This document shows, in pieces, positions 22,980 to 31,481 of a stretch of DNA of 33,736 bases (the stretch's first letter is position 1; each line of letters starts with the position of its first letter). Made by a program: the position numbers and the translations under genes. This stretch comes from Treponema sp. (GTDB lineage: Bacteria; Spirochaetota; Spirochaetia; Treponematales; Treponemataceae): the NCBI GenBank assembly GCA_024402505.1, contig JAKSTP010000027.1, positions 1 through 33,736 of the forward strand. The letters run 5' to 3'. The notes beneath the pieces were generated by a model. It did no database searches, was not told where the DNA came from, and was given only the letters and a program-made list of their open reading frames with translations.

Positions 22980-23766
22980 CTATTGTGTCCTCAATAATTG
23001 CATCGTTAGGAGTGATTTCCAGAAGATTTTCCAGAACTTTACGGGCTTCCTGTGTTGTAAGGTCATAGTGAAGCTTTGAATCGTAAGCAAGACTGATTGC
23101 ACCTGATTCTTCAGAAACAATAAGAACTACAGCATCGGAAACTTCACACACACCAAGGGCGGCACGGTGACGAGTTCCAAAAGTTTTTTTAATATCATAC
23201 TGTTCAGAAAGAGGAAGGAAACAACCTGCAGCTACAACTTTATTTCCCTGGATAAAACAGGCTCCATCATGCAAAGCTGTATCCATGGAAAAAATTGTCA
23301 TAAGAAGGTTTGTTGAAATATCGGCGTTAAGTTTAGTACCTGTGTTTACAACGTTTTCAAGTTTGGTATGACGAAGAAAAACACAGAGCATGCCTCGACG
23401 CTGTTTGGAAAGCATTTCAGCGGCAAGAAGAACAGAATCTACGTAAGTGTGTTTAGATCGTGTACCAAAGGCAAACCATTGGCTCTGCCCAAGTCGAAGG
23501 AAGATTTTTCGAAGTTCCGGTTGGAAAATGATGGCAAAACCGATTACAAGTCCTGGAGCAATAATGTTCAAAAGCCAGAGAATTGTTTCAAGCTGAAGAA
23601 TAGTAGCAATAGCATAGCTTCCCAAAACAATGATAACGGCCTTAATAACTCCGTTAGTTTTGGAAAGCATTTCGTAAGTCTTATAAATGATTACAGCAAG
23701 AATGCCCACATCAAGAATAGGTTTGAGATAATTATATACCTGAAGAAGGGCATCAACTGCTTTCAT
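22957..23766 (-). CDS. cdaA: Membrane diadenylate cyclase
   Basis: CdaA makes cyclic di-AMP from two ATP, a messenger that controls turgor, potassium and wall homeostasis. The 269-residue protein has three N-terminal hydrophobic helices (about 17-85), a short linker ending in QPELRKIFLRLGQ, and a DisA-N-type cyclase domain with the catalytic D167-G168-A169 (LHDGACFI) and R199-H200-R201 (GTRHRAALG). The ribosome binding site AGGAG is strong. It is 22 bases downstream of thrA and overlaps cdaR. A candidate hydrolase for its product, the DHH/DHHA1 protein, is encoded at 8369-9370. Confidence 0.95.
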   Translation of the reverse strand: MKAVDALLQVYNYLKPILDVGILAVIIYKTYEMLSKTNGVIKAVIIVLGSYAIATILQLETILWLLNIIAPGLVIGFAIIFQPELRKIFLRLGQSQWFAFGTRSKHTYVDSVLLAAEMLSKQRRGMLCVFLRHTKLENVVNTGTKLNADISTNLLMTIFSMDTALHDGACFIQGNKVVAAGCFLPLSEQYDIKKTFGTRHRAALGVCEVSDAVVLIVSEESGAISLAYDSKLHYDLTTQEARKVLENLLEITPNDAIIEDTIDESKPVN

Positions 23767-23788
23767 GGATTTCTCCTAAGACAATATC

Positions 23789-26293
23789 TTAGTTTGAACT
23801 GTTGAAACTTACTGTGCGGAGGATGTCACCGAATACACCAGCAGCAGTTACACCTGCCCCTGCTCCGTAACCGCGTACTGTAAGTGGAATTGGCTGATAA
23901 CGTTCTGTATAGAATACAAAAGCGTTTTCCCCACCTCGAACACCGTACAATGGATTTTCCTGAGTAACTTCAAGCATACCAACAGAAACTTTTCCGTCTT
24001 TGATTGAAGCACCCATGCGAAGAACTTTTCCTTCTCTTTTAAGGTCAGCAATTTTCTTTGCAAAATATTCATCAACCTGTGGAAGTTTTTCAAGGAATTC
24101 GTCGATTGTACCAGTTGAGTCAAAGAAGTCTGGGAAAACCTTGTTCATTGTAATATCTTCAAGTTCAAGGCTCATGCCGCTTTCACGGGCAATAATAAGA
24201 GCTTTTCGGGCAACATCCATACCGTTCAGGTCATCACGTGGATCTGGTTCTGTATAGCGCAGCTCTTTTGCTTCAAGAACAGCTTTAGAGAAAGAAACAC
24301 CTTCATCAAGTTTTCCGAAGATGTAAGAAAGGGAACCAGACATAATTCCGTTGAATTCTGTTAGTTTATCACCTGATTTGAAAAGGTTCTGCAATGTGTC
24401 GATGATTGGAAGTCCGGCACCAACGTTTGTTTCGTAAAGGAATCGGCGGTGCATTTTGTTTGCAGTATCACGAAGTGAACGGTAGAATTCCATGTTCATT
24501 GAGTTTGCACGTTTGTTTGGTGTAGCAATGCTCATACCTGCGTTCAAAAGATCCAGGTAACGTTCTGGAAGATCGTAACTTGCAGTACAGTCAACAAATA
24601 CAGGATTAAGAGGTTTTACCCGTTTTACAAATTCAATGATTTCGTCAACATTTTTATCAGAAGTAGAGAATTTGATTGGAGGGTTTTTCATGATTTCACG
24701 CCAGTTTGCAAGATCAATACCTTCTTCGTTCATGTACATACCGTCGATTGTAGTAATACACATAACCTTTATATCTACATTCTGAGAAAGAAGTTTTTCG
24801 TGCTGTGAGTAAATCTGGTCAATCATTGTTCCACCGATTGTACCTGCACCAAAAGCAAATACTTCAATACTCTGAGCTGTGTTGAAGAAGAAGCGGTGTA
24901 CTGCGCGAACAGCTGTATCACCCATATCTCCACGGATTACAGAAGAAATACAACGTTCTGAAGATCCCTGAGCAATGGCAAGATTGTTGATATCCTGTGA
25001 AGAAAGTGCATCCATGAACTTACCGGCAATTCCACGGTTCTGAATCATGCCGTCTCCTACTACAGAAACGATTGCACAGTCATGCTGAACTTCAATTTTA
25101 TTGATAAGAAGATCTGCAATTTCAAGTTCAAATTCTTTATTCAAAGCATCTACAACTTTGTTTGATTCAGCATCACGTACACAGAAAGAAATAGTGTATT
25201 CTGATGAAGACTGAGTAATAAGAAGCATAGAAGCTTTTGCAGATGTAACTGAATTGAAAATGCGGCTTGCAGTACCAGTACGTCCTTTCATTCCGTTACC
25301 AGAAACCGAAATCATGGCAACGTTCTTAAGACAGGAAATACCGCAGATTGGAGTGTCTTTCTTTTCATAAGGACCTTTACCAATGCGAGTACCACGAGCT
25401 GAAGGATTGTGAGAGTTCAAACTCCATGCTTCAATTCCTTTTGCCTGAAGAGGAGCCAGTGTTTTTGGATGAAGAACTTTGGATCCGAAGAATGAAAGTT
25501 CCATGGCTTCTTCGTATGTCATGTCATCTACAAGGATGGCGTCTTTTACAATGCGAGGGTCTGCTGTGTAAACGCCGTCAACATCTGTCCAGAATTCACA
25601 TTTTTTTGCACCAAGGCTTGCGGCAAGAATTGAAGCAGAGAAATCTGAACCGTTGCGGCCAAGAAGTCCCATTACAGGTTTTTCGCCAGTACCACGAATC
25701 CAAGAACAGATAAATCCTGGAAAAAGGAGAATCTGTGTCTGCTGGTTAGATTCACCGTCCCGGAATGGAACACAGGCTTCTGCACATTTACCGTAATCAG
25801 GATCACCTTCTTTGTGGTCCCCAGTTGTGTATATGAACTTACGTGAATCAAGAAGCATTACGCTCTGACCTTTTGCACGGAGAACAGCTTCCATAATTGG
25901 AGAAGACATAAGTTCGCCCATACCCATGATTCGACAGTAAATTGTTGAAGGACATTCGCCGAATGAAAGACAACCGTCCAGAAGTTTTGCAGTTTCTTCA
26001 AGGTAAGGATTGATTTTTTCCATAACCTTATCTGAATCAAATCCTTTTACCTTTGATTCAAGTTCATCACAGATTTCTGAGTGTGTCTTTTTAAGATCTG
26101 CAATGAATTTTTCTGAGGTGGTGCCGGTGGTACAAGCATCAATAGCTGCCTGGAGACTGTTTGAAACGCCAGCTACAGCTGAAACAACAACGCTTACTCT
26201 TTCTTTTTCTGCGCGTCCACAAATAATGTCTGCTGATGAGATAATGCGGCGGGCATTTCCCATGGAAGTTCCACCGAATTTCAATGTAATCAT
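23789..26293 (-). CDS. thrA: Bifunctional aspartokinase/homoserine dehydrogenase
   Basis: ThrA carries out the first and third steps of the threonine and methionine branch of the aspartate pathway. The 834-residue protein has an N-terminal aspartokinase (LKFGGTSMGNARRI, LLGRNGSDFSASILAASLGAKKCEFWTDVDGVYTADPR). Two ACT domains follow (VAMISVSGNGMKGRTGTASRIF and CAIVSVVGDGMIQNRGIAGKFM). The homoserine dehydrogenase has the Rossmann motif FGAGTIGGTMIDQI, NKRANS, ETNVGAGLPII, and GIMSGSLSYIF. It ends GYGAGAGVTAAGVFGDILRT. Length matches E. coli ThrA (820). It is the first gene of the minus-strand run and has its own consensus promoter. Confidence 0.96.
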   Translation of the reverse strand: MITLKFGGTSMGNARRIISSADIICGRAEKERVSVVVSAVAGVSNSLQAAIDACTTGTTSEKFIADLKKTHSEICDELESKVKGFDSDKVMEKINPYLEETAKLLDGCLSFGECPSTIYCRIMGMGELMSSPIMEAVLRAKGQSVMLLDSRKFIYTTGDHKEGDPDYGKCAEACVPFRDGESNQQTQILLFPGFICSWIRGTGEKPVMGLLGRNGSDFSASILAASLGAKKCEFWTDVDGVYTADPRIVKDAILVDDMTYEEAMELSFFGSKVLHPKTLAPLQAKGIEAWSLNSHNPSARGTRIGKGPYEKKDTPICGISCLKNVAMISVSGNGMKGRTGTASRIFNSVTSAKASMLLITQSSSEYTISFCVRDAESNKVVDALNKEFELEIADLLINKIEVQHDCAIVSVVGDGMIQNRGIAGKFMDALSSQDINNLAIAQGSSERCISSVIRGDMGDTAVRAVHRFFFNTAQSIEVFAFGAGTIGGTMIDQIYSQHEKLLSQNVDIKVMCITTIDGMYMNEEGIDLANWREIMKNPPIKFSTSDKNVDEIIEFVKRVKPLNPVFVDCTASYDLPERYLDLLNAGMSIATPNKRANSMNMEFYRSLRDTANKMHRRFLYETNVGAGLPIIDTLQNLFKSGDKLTEFNGIMSGSLSYIFGKLDEGVSFSKAVLEAKELRYTEPDPRDDLNGMDVARKALIIARESGMSLELEDITMNKVFPDFFDSTGTIDEFLEKLPQVDEYFAKKIADLKREGKVLRMGASIKDGKVSVGMLEVTQENPLYGVRGGENAFVFYTERYQPIPLTVRGYGAGAGVTAAGVFGDILRTVSFNSSN

Positions 26294-26323
26294 ATAATAC
26301 CACCTAGTTTAAAAAGATAATCT

Positions 26324-26352
26324 ATTATAAGGAAAAAACAAGAAATTTTCAA
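26324..26352 (-). promoter_or_regulatory. Promoter of thrA-cdaA-cdaR-acpS-DUF2225-truA
   Basis: On the minus strand, TTGAAA (26352-26347) and TATAAT (26329-26324) are separated by 17 bases. The leader of about 25 bases contains AGGTGG, the ribosome binding site of thrA. No leader peptide or threonine attenuator is visible. Confidence 0.7.
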
Positions 26353-26365
26353 TTATCTTAAATAT

Positions 26366-26395
26366 TTGATATGTCCAAAATGTCCATTTTATAAT
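26366..26395 (+). promoter_or_regulatory. Promoter of the HD-GYP gene with a tandem repeat in the spacer
   Basis: TTGATA (26366-26371) and TATAAT (26390-26395) are 18 bases apart. The spacer contains TGTCCA twice in direct orientation (26372-26377 and 26381-26386), a 9-base period. The start codon is at 26410, leaving a leader of only about 8 bases without a ribosome binding site. An alternative -10 is TATACT at 26395-26400. Confidence 0.55.
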
Positions 26396-26409
26396 ATACT
26401 TTAATAAAT

Positions 26410-27687
26410 ATGGGTAACCTAGAGACTGTAAATCTTACACTTGATGCTGTTGCTATTATTTTCTCTCTCATTCTGGCCGTTTCTGTTATAGTGAACCGCT
26501 CGTCAGACAAAAGGGTAAAAATCTTCTTCAACCTGATGATTTTTTTCAACATCCTTATGACTGTCTGTGATATGTCAGACTGGATTTGCCGGGGAACCAC
26601 AGACTTTGGAAACTATCTTTTTGTTTCTATAGGATCAGCTTTCTATTTCATTGCCATGAGCGGGCTTACCGTAGCTCTTTACTTTTACGAAAAAAACTAT
26701 CTTCGGGACCGGGTAACATTTGAGCCTATTTTTGCAAAAATTTGTATCTCCTTTTTTATACTTCAGTCCATTTTAGCCCTTCTCAGTATAAAAATTGACC
26801 TGTACTTTTCTATTTCTGAACTGAATGAATACATTCGAGGACCTTTGTATCCTGTTGCAAACATACTTCCTGCCATTGTAGCCTTTACAGTTATTTACAC
26901 TACCCTTAAGCACAAAGAAGAACTGCGATTTCGTGAACTAATTCTTTTCCTGTGCTACGCTGTTCTTCCCCTTGCAGCAGGTGGCATTCAGGCAGCTTTC
27001 CGCGGAATTGGTATTATGAACATTTTCATCACCATTTCCATCACCTTGTGCTATGTAAACATGGAAAGTGATTACCTGAATAATATAAGCCGTGAACAGT
27101 CACACAGATTGTCTCAGGCACTGGTAAACTCCATTGAAGCAAAGTATTTTTATACGGATGATCACCTTTACACAAAAGGCCATTCAATACGAGTTGCAAA
27201 CTACGCAAGAGAAATTGCAAGCCACATGAACTTCAACTTGCGTGAACTTGAAAATATTTATTACATCGCACTGCTTCATGATGTAGGAAAAGTTGGTATT
27301 CCTGACTACATTATCAATAAAAAAGACAAGCTTACGGAAGAAGAATATGCCCGAATAAAAGAGCACACCGTAATTGGAGCACGCATTCTTCGAGATATAC
27401 CGCTTTTCGCAGATGCAGCACGTCACCACCATGAATGGTATGACGGTTCAGGATATCCAGATAAACTTAAAGGGGAAGAAATTCCACTTTATTCCCGCAT
27501 AATTGCAGTTGCCGATTCCTATGATGCCATGAGTTCTTCCCGCATTTACCGAAACACAATGCCTCAAAATGAAATCTACAATGAGATTAAAGAAGGCAGA
27601 GGCACTCAGTTTGATCCTGAAATTGCCGATATTATGCTGGAAATGATTGAAGATGACACTGACTTTTTAATGCAACAGATGTTATAA
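26410..27687 (+). CDS. Membrane HD-GYP cyclic-di-GMP phosphodiesterase
   Basis: The 425-residue protein has an N-terminal half with about six or seven hydrophobic helices (residues 10-220) and a C-terminal HD-GYP domain. The domain's metal and catalytic residues are visible: H258 in KGHSIRVANYA, H290-D291 in LHDVGKVGIP, HHHEWYDGSGYP (GYP at 348-350), and VADSYDAMSSSR. HD-GYP enzymes hydrolyse c-di-GMP to GMP and so favour motility over sessile growth, and in spirochaetes influence flagella and chemotaxis. The membrane half probably senses a signal. A conserved EGRGTQFDPEI follows near the end. The gene is preceded by its own promoter and followed by a small membrane protein after 19 bases. 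Confidence 0.9.
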   Translation: MGNLETVNLTLDAVAIIFSLILAVSVIVNRSSDKRVKIFFNLMIFFNILMTVCDMSDWICRGTTDFGNYLFVSIGSAFYFIAMSGLTVALYFYEKNYLRDRVTFEPIFAKICISFFILQSILALLSIKIDLYFSISELNEYIRGPLYPVANILPAIVAFTVIYTTLKHKEELRFRELILFLCYAVLPLAAGGIQAAFRGIGIMNIFITISITLCYVNMESDYLNNISREQSHRLSQALVNSIEAKYFYTDDHLYTKGHSIRVANYAREIASHMNFNLRELENIYYIALLHDVGKVGIPDYIINKKDKLTEEEYARIKEHTVIGARILRDIPLFADAARHHHEWYDGSGYPDKLKGEEIPLYSRIIAVADSYDAMSSSRIYRNTMPQNEIYNEIKEGRGTQFDPEIADIMLEMIEDDTDFLMQQML

Positions 27688-27706
27688 TGTAAGCGGAGAA
27701 TGGATT

Positions 27707-27928
27707 GTGAAAACTTTTAATCTTGGAATAATCTTTGGCGTTCTTAAAAGCTGGCCTGTAATTGTAACTGCAGTTGCTTTTCTTCTGGTAATGTGTTTTA
27801 CCACTTTTATCATCAATTACCGTAAGAAGCCACCTAAATCAAAGAAAGCTAAAAAAACTCCGCCTGCACCTAAACCTCAGCCACAGGAAGGAGCTGAAGG
27901 CGAAGCAGAAACCGAGTCCGAAGAGTAA
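27707..27928 (+). CDS. Small single-span membrane protein with Lys/Pro and acidic tail
   Basis: The 73-residue protein starts with a GTG at 27707 (GGAG about 10 bases upstream). It has one hydrophobic helix (SWPVIVTAVAFLLVMCFTTFII, residues about 15-36), then a basic Lys/Pro stretch (YRKKPPKSKKAKKTPPAPKP) and an acidic end (EGAEGEAETESEE). It is likely anchored with the basic tail in the cytoplasm. Its last 52 bases overlap the 3' end of recQ on the other strand. It follows the HD-GYP gene after 19 bases and may be co-transcribed with it. No function is assigned. Confidence 0.55.
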   Translation: MKTFNLGIIFGVLKSWPVIVTAVAFLLVMCFTTFIINYRKKPPKSKKAKKTPPAPKPQPQEGAEGEAETESEE

Positions 27929-29502
27929 TCAGGATTTACATTTTTCCTATTTACGGTGGTATAACAGTTTTTCCAAAGAAAACTGCTTAATTTTATCTTA
28001 CCACCAATTTCAAGGTCTTTGACTATGTCCAGAACTTCGTTTTGACTCCAGATGCGTTTTCCAATTATTTTCCTTGAAATATTGTTCATGCGTTCATAAA
28101 GGATACTTTCTAAATCTCCTGCAGAATAAAAACGGCGGTTCTTTTTTATAAGTTGAAACACGTATTCACCGTCAGACAATTCCTTCCGCTTTGTAAGGAT
28201 ATGCTTAAATCTTGGAAGGATTTTTCTAGATTTCCACTCTTCTTCTTTCTTACGGTTATCACATAAATCGCAGCCTGAACAAACAGCTTTTTCACCACCA
28301 AGACTATCCAGGAGAACCTGACGACGGCATTCAGTAGTTTCTGCAAAATCATGAAGAGCCCTTTCTCTGGAAGAAGGTGGAAATTGTGATGTACGGAGGC
28401 TGTCTTCCCCGCTCCAAAGAAGCACGGCCTTTGCTACAGCCCCATCCCTTCCCCCACGACCAGCCTCTTGAATGTAAGCTTCAGCTGTCTGGGGTGCATC
28501 AAGGTGAACAACTGTCTTTATATTTTTTTTGTCTACACCCATACCGTAGGCACAGGTAGCGCAAAGAACACCGTCTTTTGAATGATAAAACCATTTTTCA
28601 GTTTCTTCCTTTTCTGATTTTTCAAGGCCCGCGTGATAAAATCTTGCAAATCCATTTCCGTAGCACATATTAAGTTCACGGGCCATATGCTCAGTTTTAT
28701 TCCTGGTGCCGCAAAATACTATGAGAGGACGTTCCATCTGCTGACACAAAAGTATTACTTCCTTTTCTTTTACAGAGGCTTTTTTTACATAATAATGAAT
28801 ATTCTGCCTGTCACATTCACTTCGAACGACATGTGCAATTCCCGAAAACAGAATCTCACTGACACGCTGTAAAACCGGAGGCGATGCTGTAGCCGTAAAA
28901 GCTGTTATAACTGGCGGATTAAGATTTTCTATAACCTGGCCTAGAGTAAGGTAGCTTGGTCTAAAACTGTCGCCCCATTCACTGACACAATGGGCTTCGT
29001 CTATAGCAATGTGGACTATTCCAAGATTTTTGATTTTTTCTAAAAGTGGTTTTGACTGAAGAACTTCAGGATTTGCAATTATAACTTTGGCACGTCCGTC
29101 TTTTAGCCGGGCAAAAAAATCTTCTCTTTCTTCTTCACTTTGACCGCCACGAAACATAACAGCCTGAAGGGAACCTTCCGTCATACGGCGCTGCTGGTCG
29201 GTCATAAGTGCCAGAAGCGGATAGATGATAAGCGTTATTCCAGGAAGCAGAATAGCCGGAACCAGAAAACAAAGAGATTTCCCGGCTCCGGTTGGCAGAA
29301 GCACAATTTGCCGCCCTTTAAGGTAAGAATCCTCATTAACCGGTATTTCCGCGTCAGGCTCTTTTTCAAAAGCTTCCAGAATATTGGAGATTACAAGGCG
29401 CTGCCATGGAAAAAGGTATTTTATACCAAAACTTTCAAAGGCAGTGCGGGCAACTAAATCGTTGGAATAATCAATTTCCGAAACAATATTTTTTTCTTCC
29501 AT
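27877..29502 (-). CDS. recQ: RecQ-family DNA helicase
   Basis: The 541-residue protein (from the ATG at 29502) is an ATP-dependent 3'-5' DNA helicase of the RecQ family. Motifs in order: LFPWQRLVISNIL (motif 0 region), LLPTGAGKSLCF (Walker A), IDEAHCVSEWGDSFRPSY (DEAH box plus RecQ signature), TAFTATASP, FCGTRNKTEHMA, YHAGLEKSEKE, VLCATCAYGMGVDKKNIKTVVHLDAP and YIQEAGRGGRDG. A cysteine cluster (C at ECRRQ, CSGCDLC) matches the RecQ zinc site. No HRDC domain is evident. An in-frame start 39 codons earlier would run back into potD and lacks a ribosome binding site, so I place the start at 29502, though no strong site precedes it either. The last residues are Ser/Pro-rich and overlap the opposite gene. 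Confidence 0.9.
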   Translation of the reverse strand: MEEKNIVSEIDYSNDLVARTAFESFGIKYLFPWQRLVISNILEAFEKEPDAEIPVNEDSYLKGRQIVLLPTGAGKSLCFLVPAILLPGITLIIYPLLALMTDQQRRMTEGSLQAVMFRGGQSEEEREDFFARLKDGRAKVIIANPEVLQSKPLLEKIKNLGIVHIAIDEAHCVSEWGDSFRPSYLTLGQVIENLNPPVITAFTATASPPVLQRVSEILFSGIAHVVRSECDRQNIHYYVKKASVKEKEVILLCQQMERPLIVFCGTRNKTEHMARELNMCYGNGFARFYHAGLEKSEKEETEKWFYHSKDGVLCATCAYGMGVDKKNIKTVVHLDAPQTAEAYIQEAGRGGRDGAVAKAVLLWSGEDSLRTSQFPPSSRERALHDFAETTECRRQVLLDSLGGEKAVCSGCDLCDNRKKEEEWKSRKILPRFKHILTKRKELSDGEYVFQLIKKNRRFYSAGDLESILYERMNNISRKIIGKRIWSQNEVLDIVKDLEIGGKIKLSSFLWKNCYTTVNRKNVNPDYSSDSVSASPSAPSCG

Positions 29503-29554
29503 ACTTAATGTATGGGCGTCAAAAAGATTTTTCGGCAAAAACCAGCAAAAATAA

Positions 29555-30595
29555 TTACTCGCCGAAGCGGATATCCTGCCAGATAGTGTTGTATTTGTCC
29601 AGATCTTCACCAAGATCATTTTTTAGTTCGCAGTTGTCCATCATGGAGGCTTCGTACATTGGTGTTGTAGTAACATAATCCTTGGCAGGAAGGTTTACGA
29701 AACATGGGAAATGGAAATAGTCAATAAACTTAGCATAGTTTTCTGGTCTGTGCATAAAGTTGATGAATTCATTTGCAAGTTCAACATGTTTTGCTGTTTT
29801 AAGAATACACATGCTGTCAAGGTAAGCCGGACCGCCGTTTTCAGGAATAAAGAAATCAATAGTTTCAGCCCATTTATCTTCCGGAACTTCACCGAATGTT
29901 ACTTCTGCATACCCCTGACAAAGCCAGAAGTCACCGCTGGCAAATGATTTTCCAAAGCTTTCTGCATCAAACTTTACAAGATTTGGCTTCCAGGTTTTTG
30001 AAATCAAATCTTTTGCGGCCATAAGTTCAGCATCATTCAATGAGTTTACACTGTATCCCTGGTAAGCAAGGGCATCACCTACTACTTCACGCATATCGTC
30101 CATCATAGTGGCATGACCTTTGAATCTGGAATCAGCAAAAATATTCCAGGTGCGTTCGTAAGTACCTTCAGGAACCTTTGTTTTATTTACAGAAACACCT
30201 GCAGCACCAAAGTAATAAGGCATACAGTATGTAAGGTTTGGATCAAAATCCATTTTTTCAATAAGTTTTGGGTTGATGTTCTTTTTGTTTGTCATTTTTG
30301 ACTGATCAAGTGGCTGAAGCATCCCCTGTGCAATCATAATTGAAGCATAGTCCTGTGAAGGCACAACGATATCATATCCTTTTGCGCCGGCGCGGAGTTT
30401 TGCATACATTTCTTCATTTGAAGGATAGCAGTCAAGTTTTACAGTACAGTTGAACTCTTTTTCAAAATCCCGAAGAACATCTTCTGGAGTATAATAGGTC
30501 CAGTTGTAAAGATAGAGAGTATTGTCATCGCCACCACAGGAAATAAATCCCAATGATGCAGCTAAAACGGTCAAAACCAGCAATAATTTTTTCAT
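29555..30595 (-). CDS. potD: Spermidine/putrescine-binding lipoprotein
   Basis: PotD is the substrate-binding part of the PotABCD polyamine importer. From the ATG at 30595 (AAAGAGGT upstream) the product is 346 residues. The leader MKKLLLVLTVLAASLGFISC ends in a lipobox Cys20, so it is tethered to the membrane. The mature protein begins LYLYNWTYYTPEDVLRDFEKEFNC, has DIVVPSQDYASIM, LTYCMPYYFGAAGVSVN and ends YNTIWQDIRFGE, like PotD/PotF. An in-frame upstream start would fuse potC coding sequence and is rejected. It lies 22 bases after potC. Confidence 0.94.
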   Translation of the reverse strand: MKKLLLVLTVLAASLGFISCGGDDNTLYLYNWTYYTPEDVLRDFEKEFNCTVKLDCYPSNEEMYAKLRAGAKGYDIVVPSQDYASIMIAQGMLQPLDQSKMTNKKNINPKLIEKMDFDPNLTYCMPYYFGAAGVSVNKTKVPEGTYERTWNIFADSRFKGHATMMDDMREVVGDALAYQGYSVNSLNDAELMAAKDLISKTWKPNLVKFDAESFGKSFASGDFWLCQGYAEVTFGEVPEDKWAETIDFFIPENGGPAYLDSMCILKTAKHVELANEFINFMHRPENYAKFIDYFHFPCFVNLPAKDYVTTTPMYEASMMDNCELKNDLGEDLDKYNTIWQDIRFGE

Positions 30596-30617
30596 ATATA
30601 ACCTCTTTTTTAAATGA

Positions 30618-31481
30618 TTATTTACTTGCAGCAAAAGATTTAAGGCTCTTGCGCAAAATAACAGTAAATACACAGATAACAAGAATCAGAACGAAGCTGA
30701 GGGAATTGATTACAGGGCTTACTCCGAAACGAATCATACTGTATACGTAGATTGGCAGAGTTGTACTTCCAGGGCCTGAAACAAGAGCTGTAATAACATA
30801 ATCTTCCAGGGACATGGTAATACTCATCATGAAACCAGAAATAATACCAGGCATAATTGCAGGAATGATTACCTTGAATAAGGTCTGGCGTTCGTTGGCA
30901 CCCAGGTCGTGGCTTGCTTCAATGATAGAGTAATCAAATTCATCAACACGGGCACTTACCATAAGATAAACAAATGGAAGACAGAATGTGGCGTGTGCAA
31001 TAAAAATGGTTACAAGACCAAGGGAAAGCTTAATGGCATTGAAGAAAACCAGCATGGAAACACCCATGATAACTTCCGGCAAAACCATTGGCAGAAAACT
31101 AACTGCCTGAATGTAATTACGTCCGTGGAATTTATACCATTTGATACCAATTGCAGCCATGGAACCAAGGATTGTTGCCACCAGTGAAGAGGTAACTGCA
31201 ACTACCAGAGAATTCCAGAGTGCCTGCCAGAGAGGTTTTGATTCGAAAATAAGCTTTTCATACCAGACAAAACTGAATCTTGTAAAATTAGTATCTTTTG
31301 CTTCATTGAAAGAATAAAAGATGATTACAAAAAGGGGCAGAAACAGGAAAATGAGTGCCAGAAGTAGCATTGTGTTTGAGAAACCAAAACTCTTGTTGTG
31401 TTTCTTCCACTGTCGTTTTGCATGGCGGTTGTTTTCAGAAGACTTAATTTTTTCTGCAAAAAGTTTGTAAGGATTGAACAT
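30618..31481 (-). CDS. potC: Spermidine/putrescine ABC transporter permease PotC
   Basis: The 287-residue inner-membrane permease has about six hydrophobic segments, starting with MLLLALIFLFLPLFVIIFYSF. The ABC permease EAA loop, which docks the ATPase, is visible as SIIEASHDLGANERQTLFKVIIPAIMPGIISG. PotC family features include VMGVSMLVFFNAI and the closing LEDYVITALVSGPGSTTLPIYVYSMIRFGVSP. The N-terminal 35 residues are basic and cytoplasmic. It overlaps the end of potB by one base. Confidence 0.94.
   Translation of the reverse strand: MFNPYKLFAEKIKSSENNRHAKRQWKKHNKSFGFSNTMLLLALIFLFLPLFVIIFYSFNEAKDTNFTRFSFVWYEKLIFESKPLWQALWNSLVVAVTSSLVATILGSMAAIGIKWYKFHGRNYIQAVSFLPMVLPEVIMGVSMLVFFNAIKLSLGLVTIFIAHATFCLPFVYLMVSARVDEFDYSIIEASHDLGANERQTLFKVIIPAIMPGIISGFMMSITMSLEDYVITALVSGPGSTTLPIYVYSMIRFGVSPVINSLSFVLILVICVFTVILRKSLKSFAASK

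Noticed and set aside
26294..26323. Threonine attenuator or leader peptide before thrA
   Set aside because: The leader is only about 25 bases with no small reading frame or hairpin.
29503..29619. Upstream in-frame extension of recQ by 39 codons
   Set aside because: It would lie within the end of potD, has no matching family sequence, and its encoded residues look random (SNYFCWFLPKNLFDAH).
30596..30682. Upstream in-frame extension of potD by 29 codons
   Set aside because: It runs into potC; the ATG at 30595 has a strong ribosome binding site and begins the lipoprotein leader.
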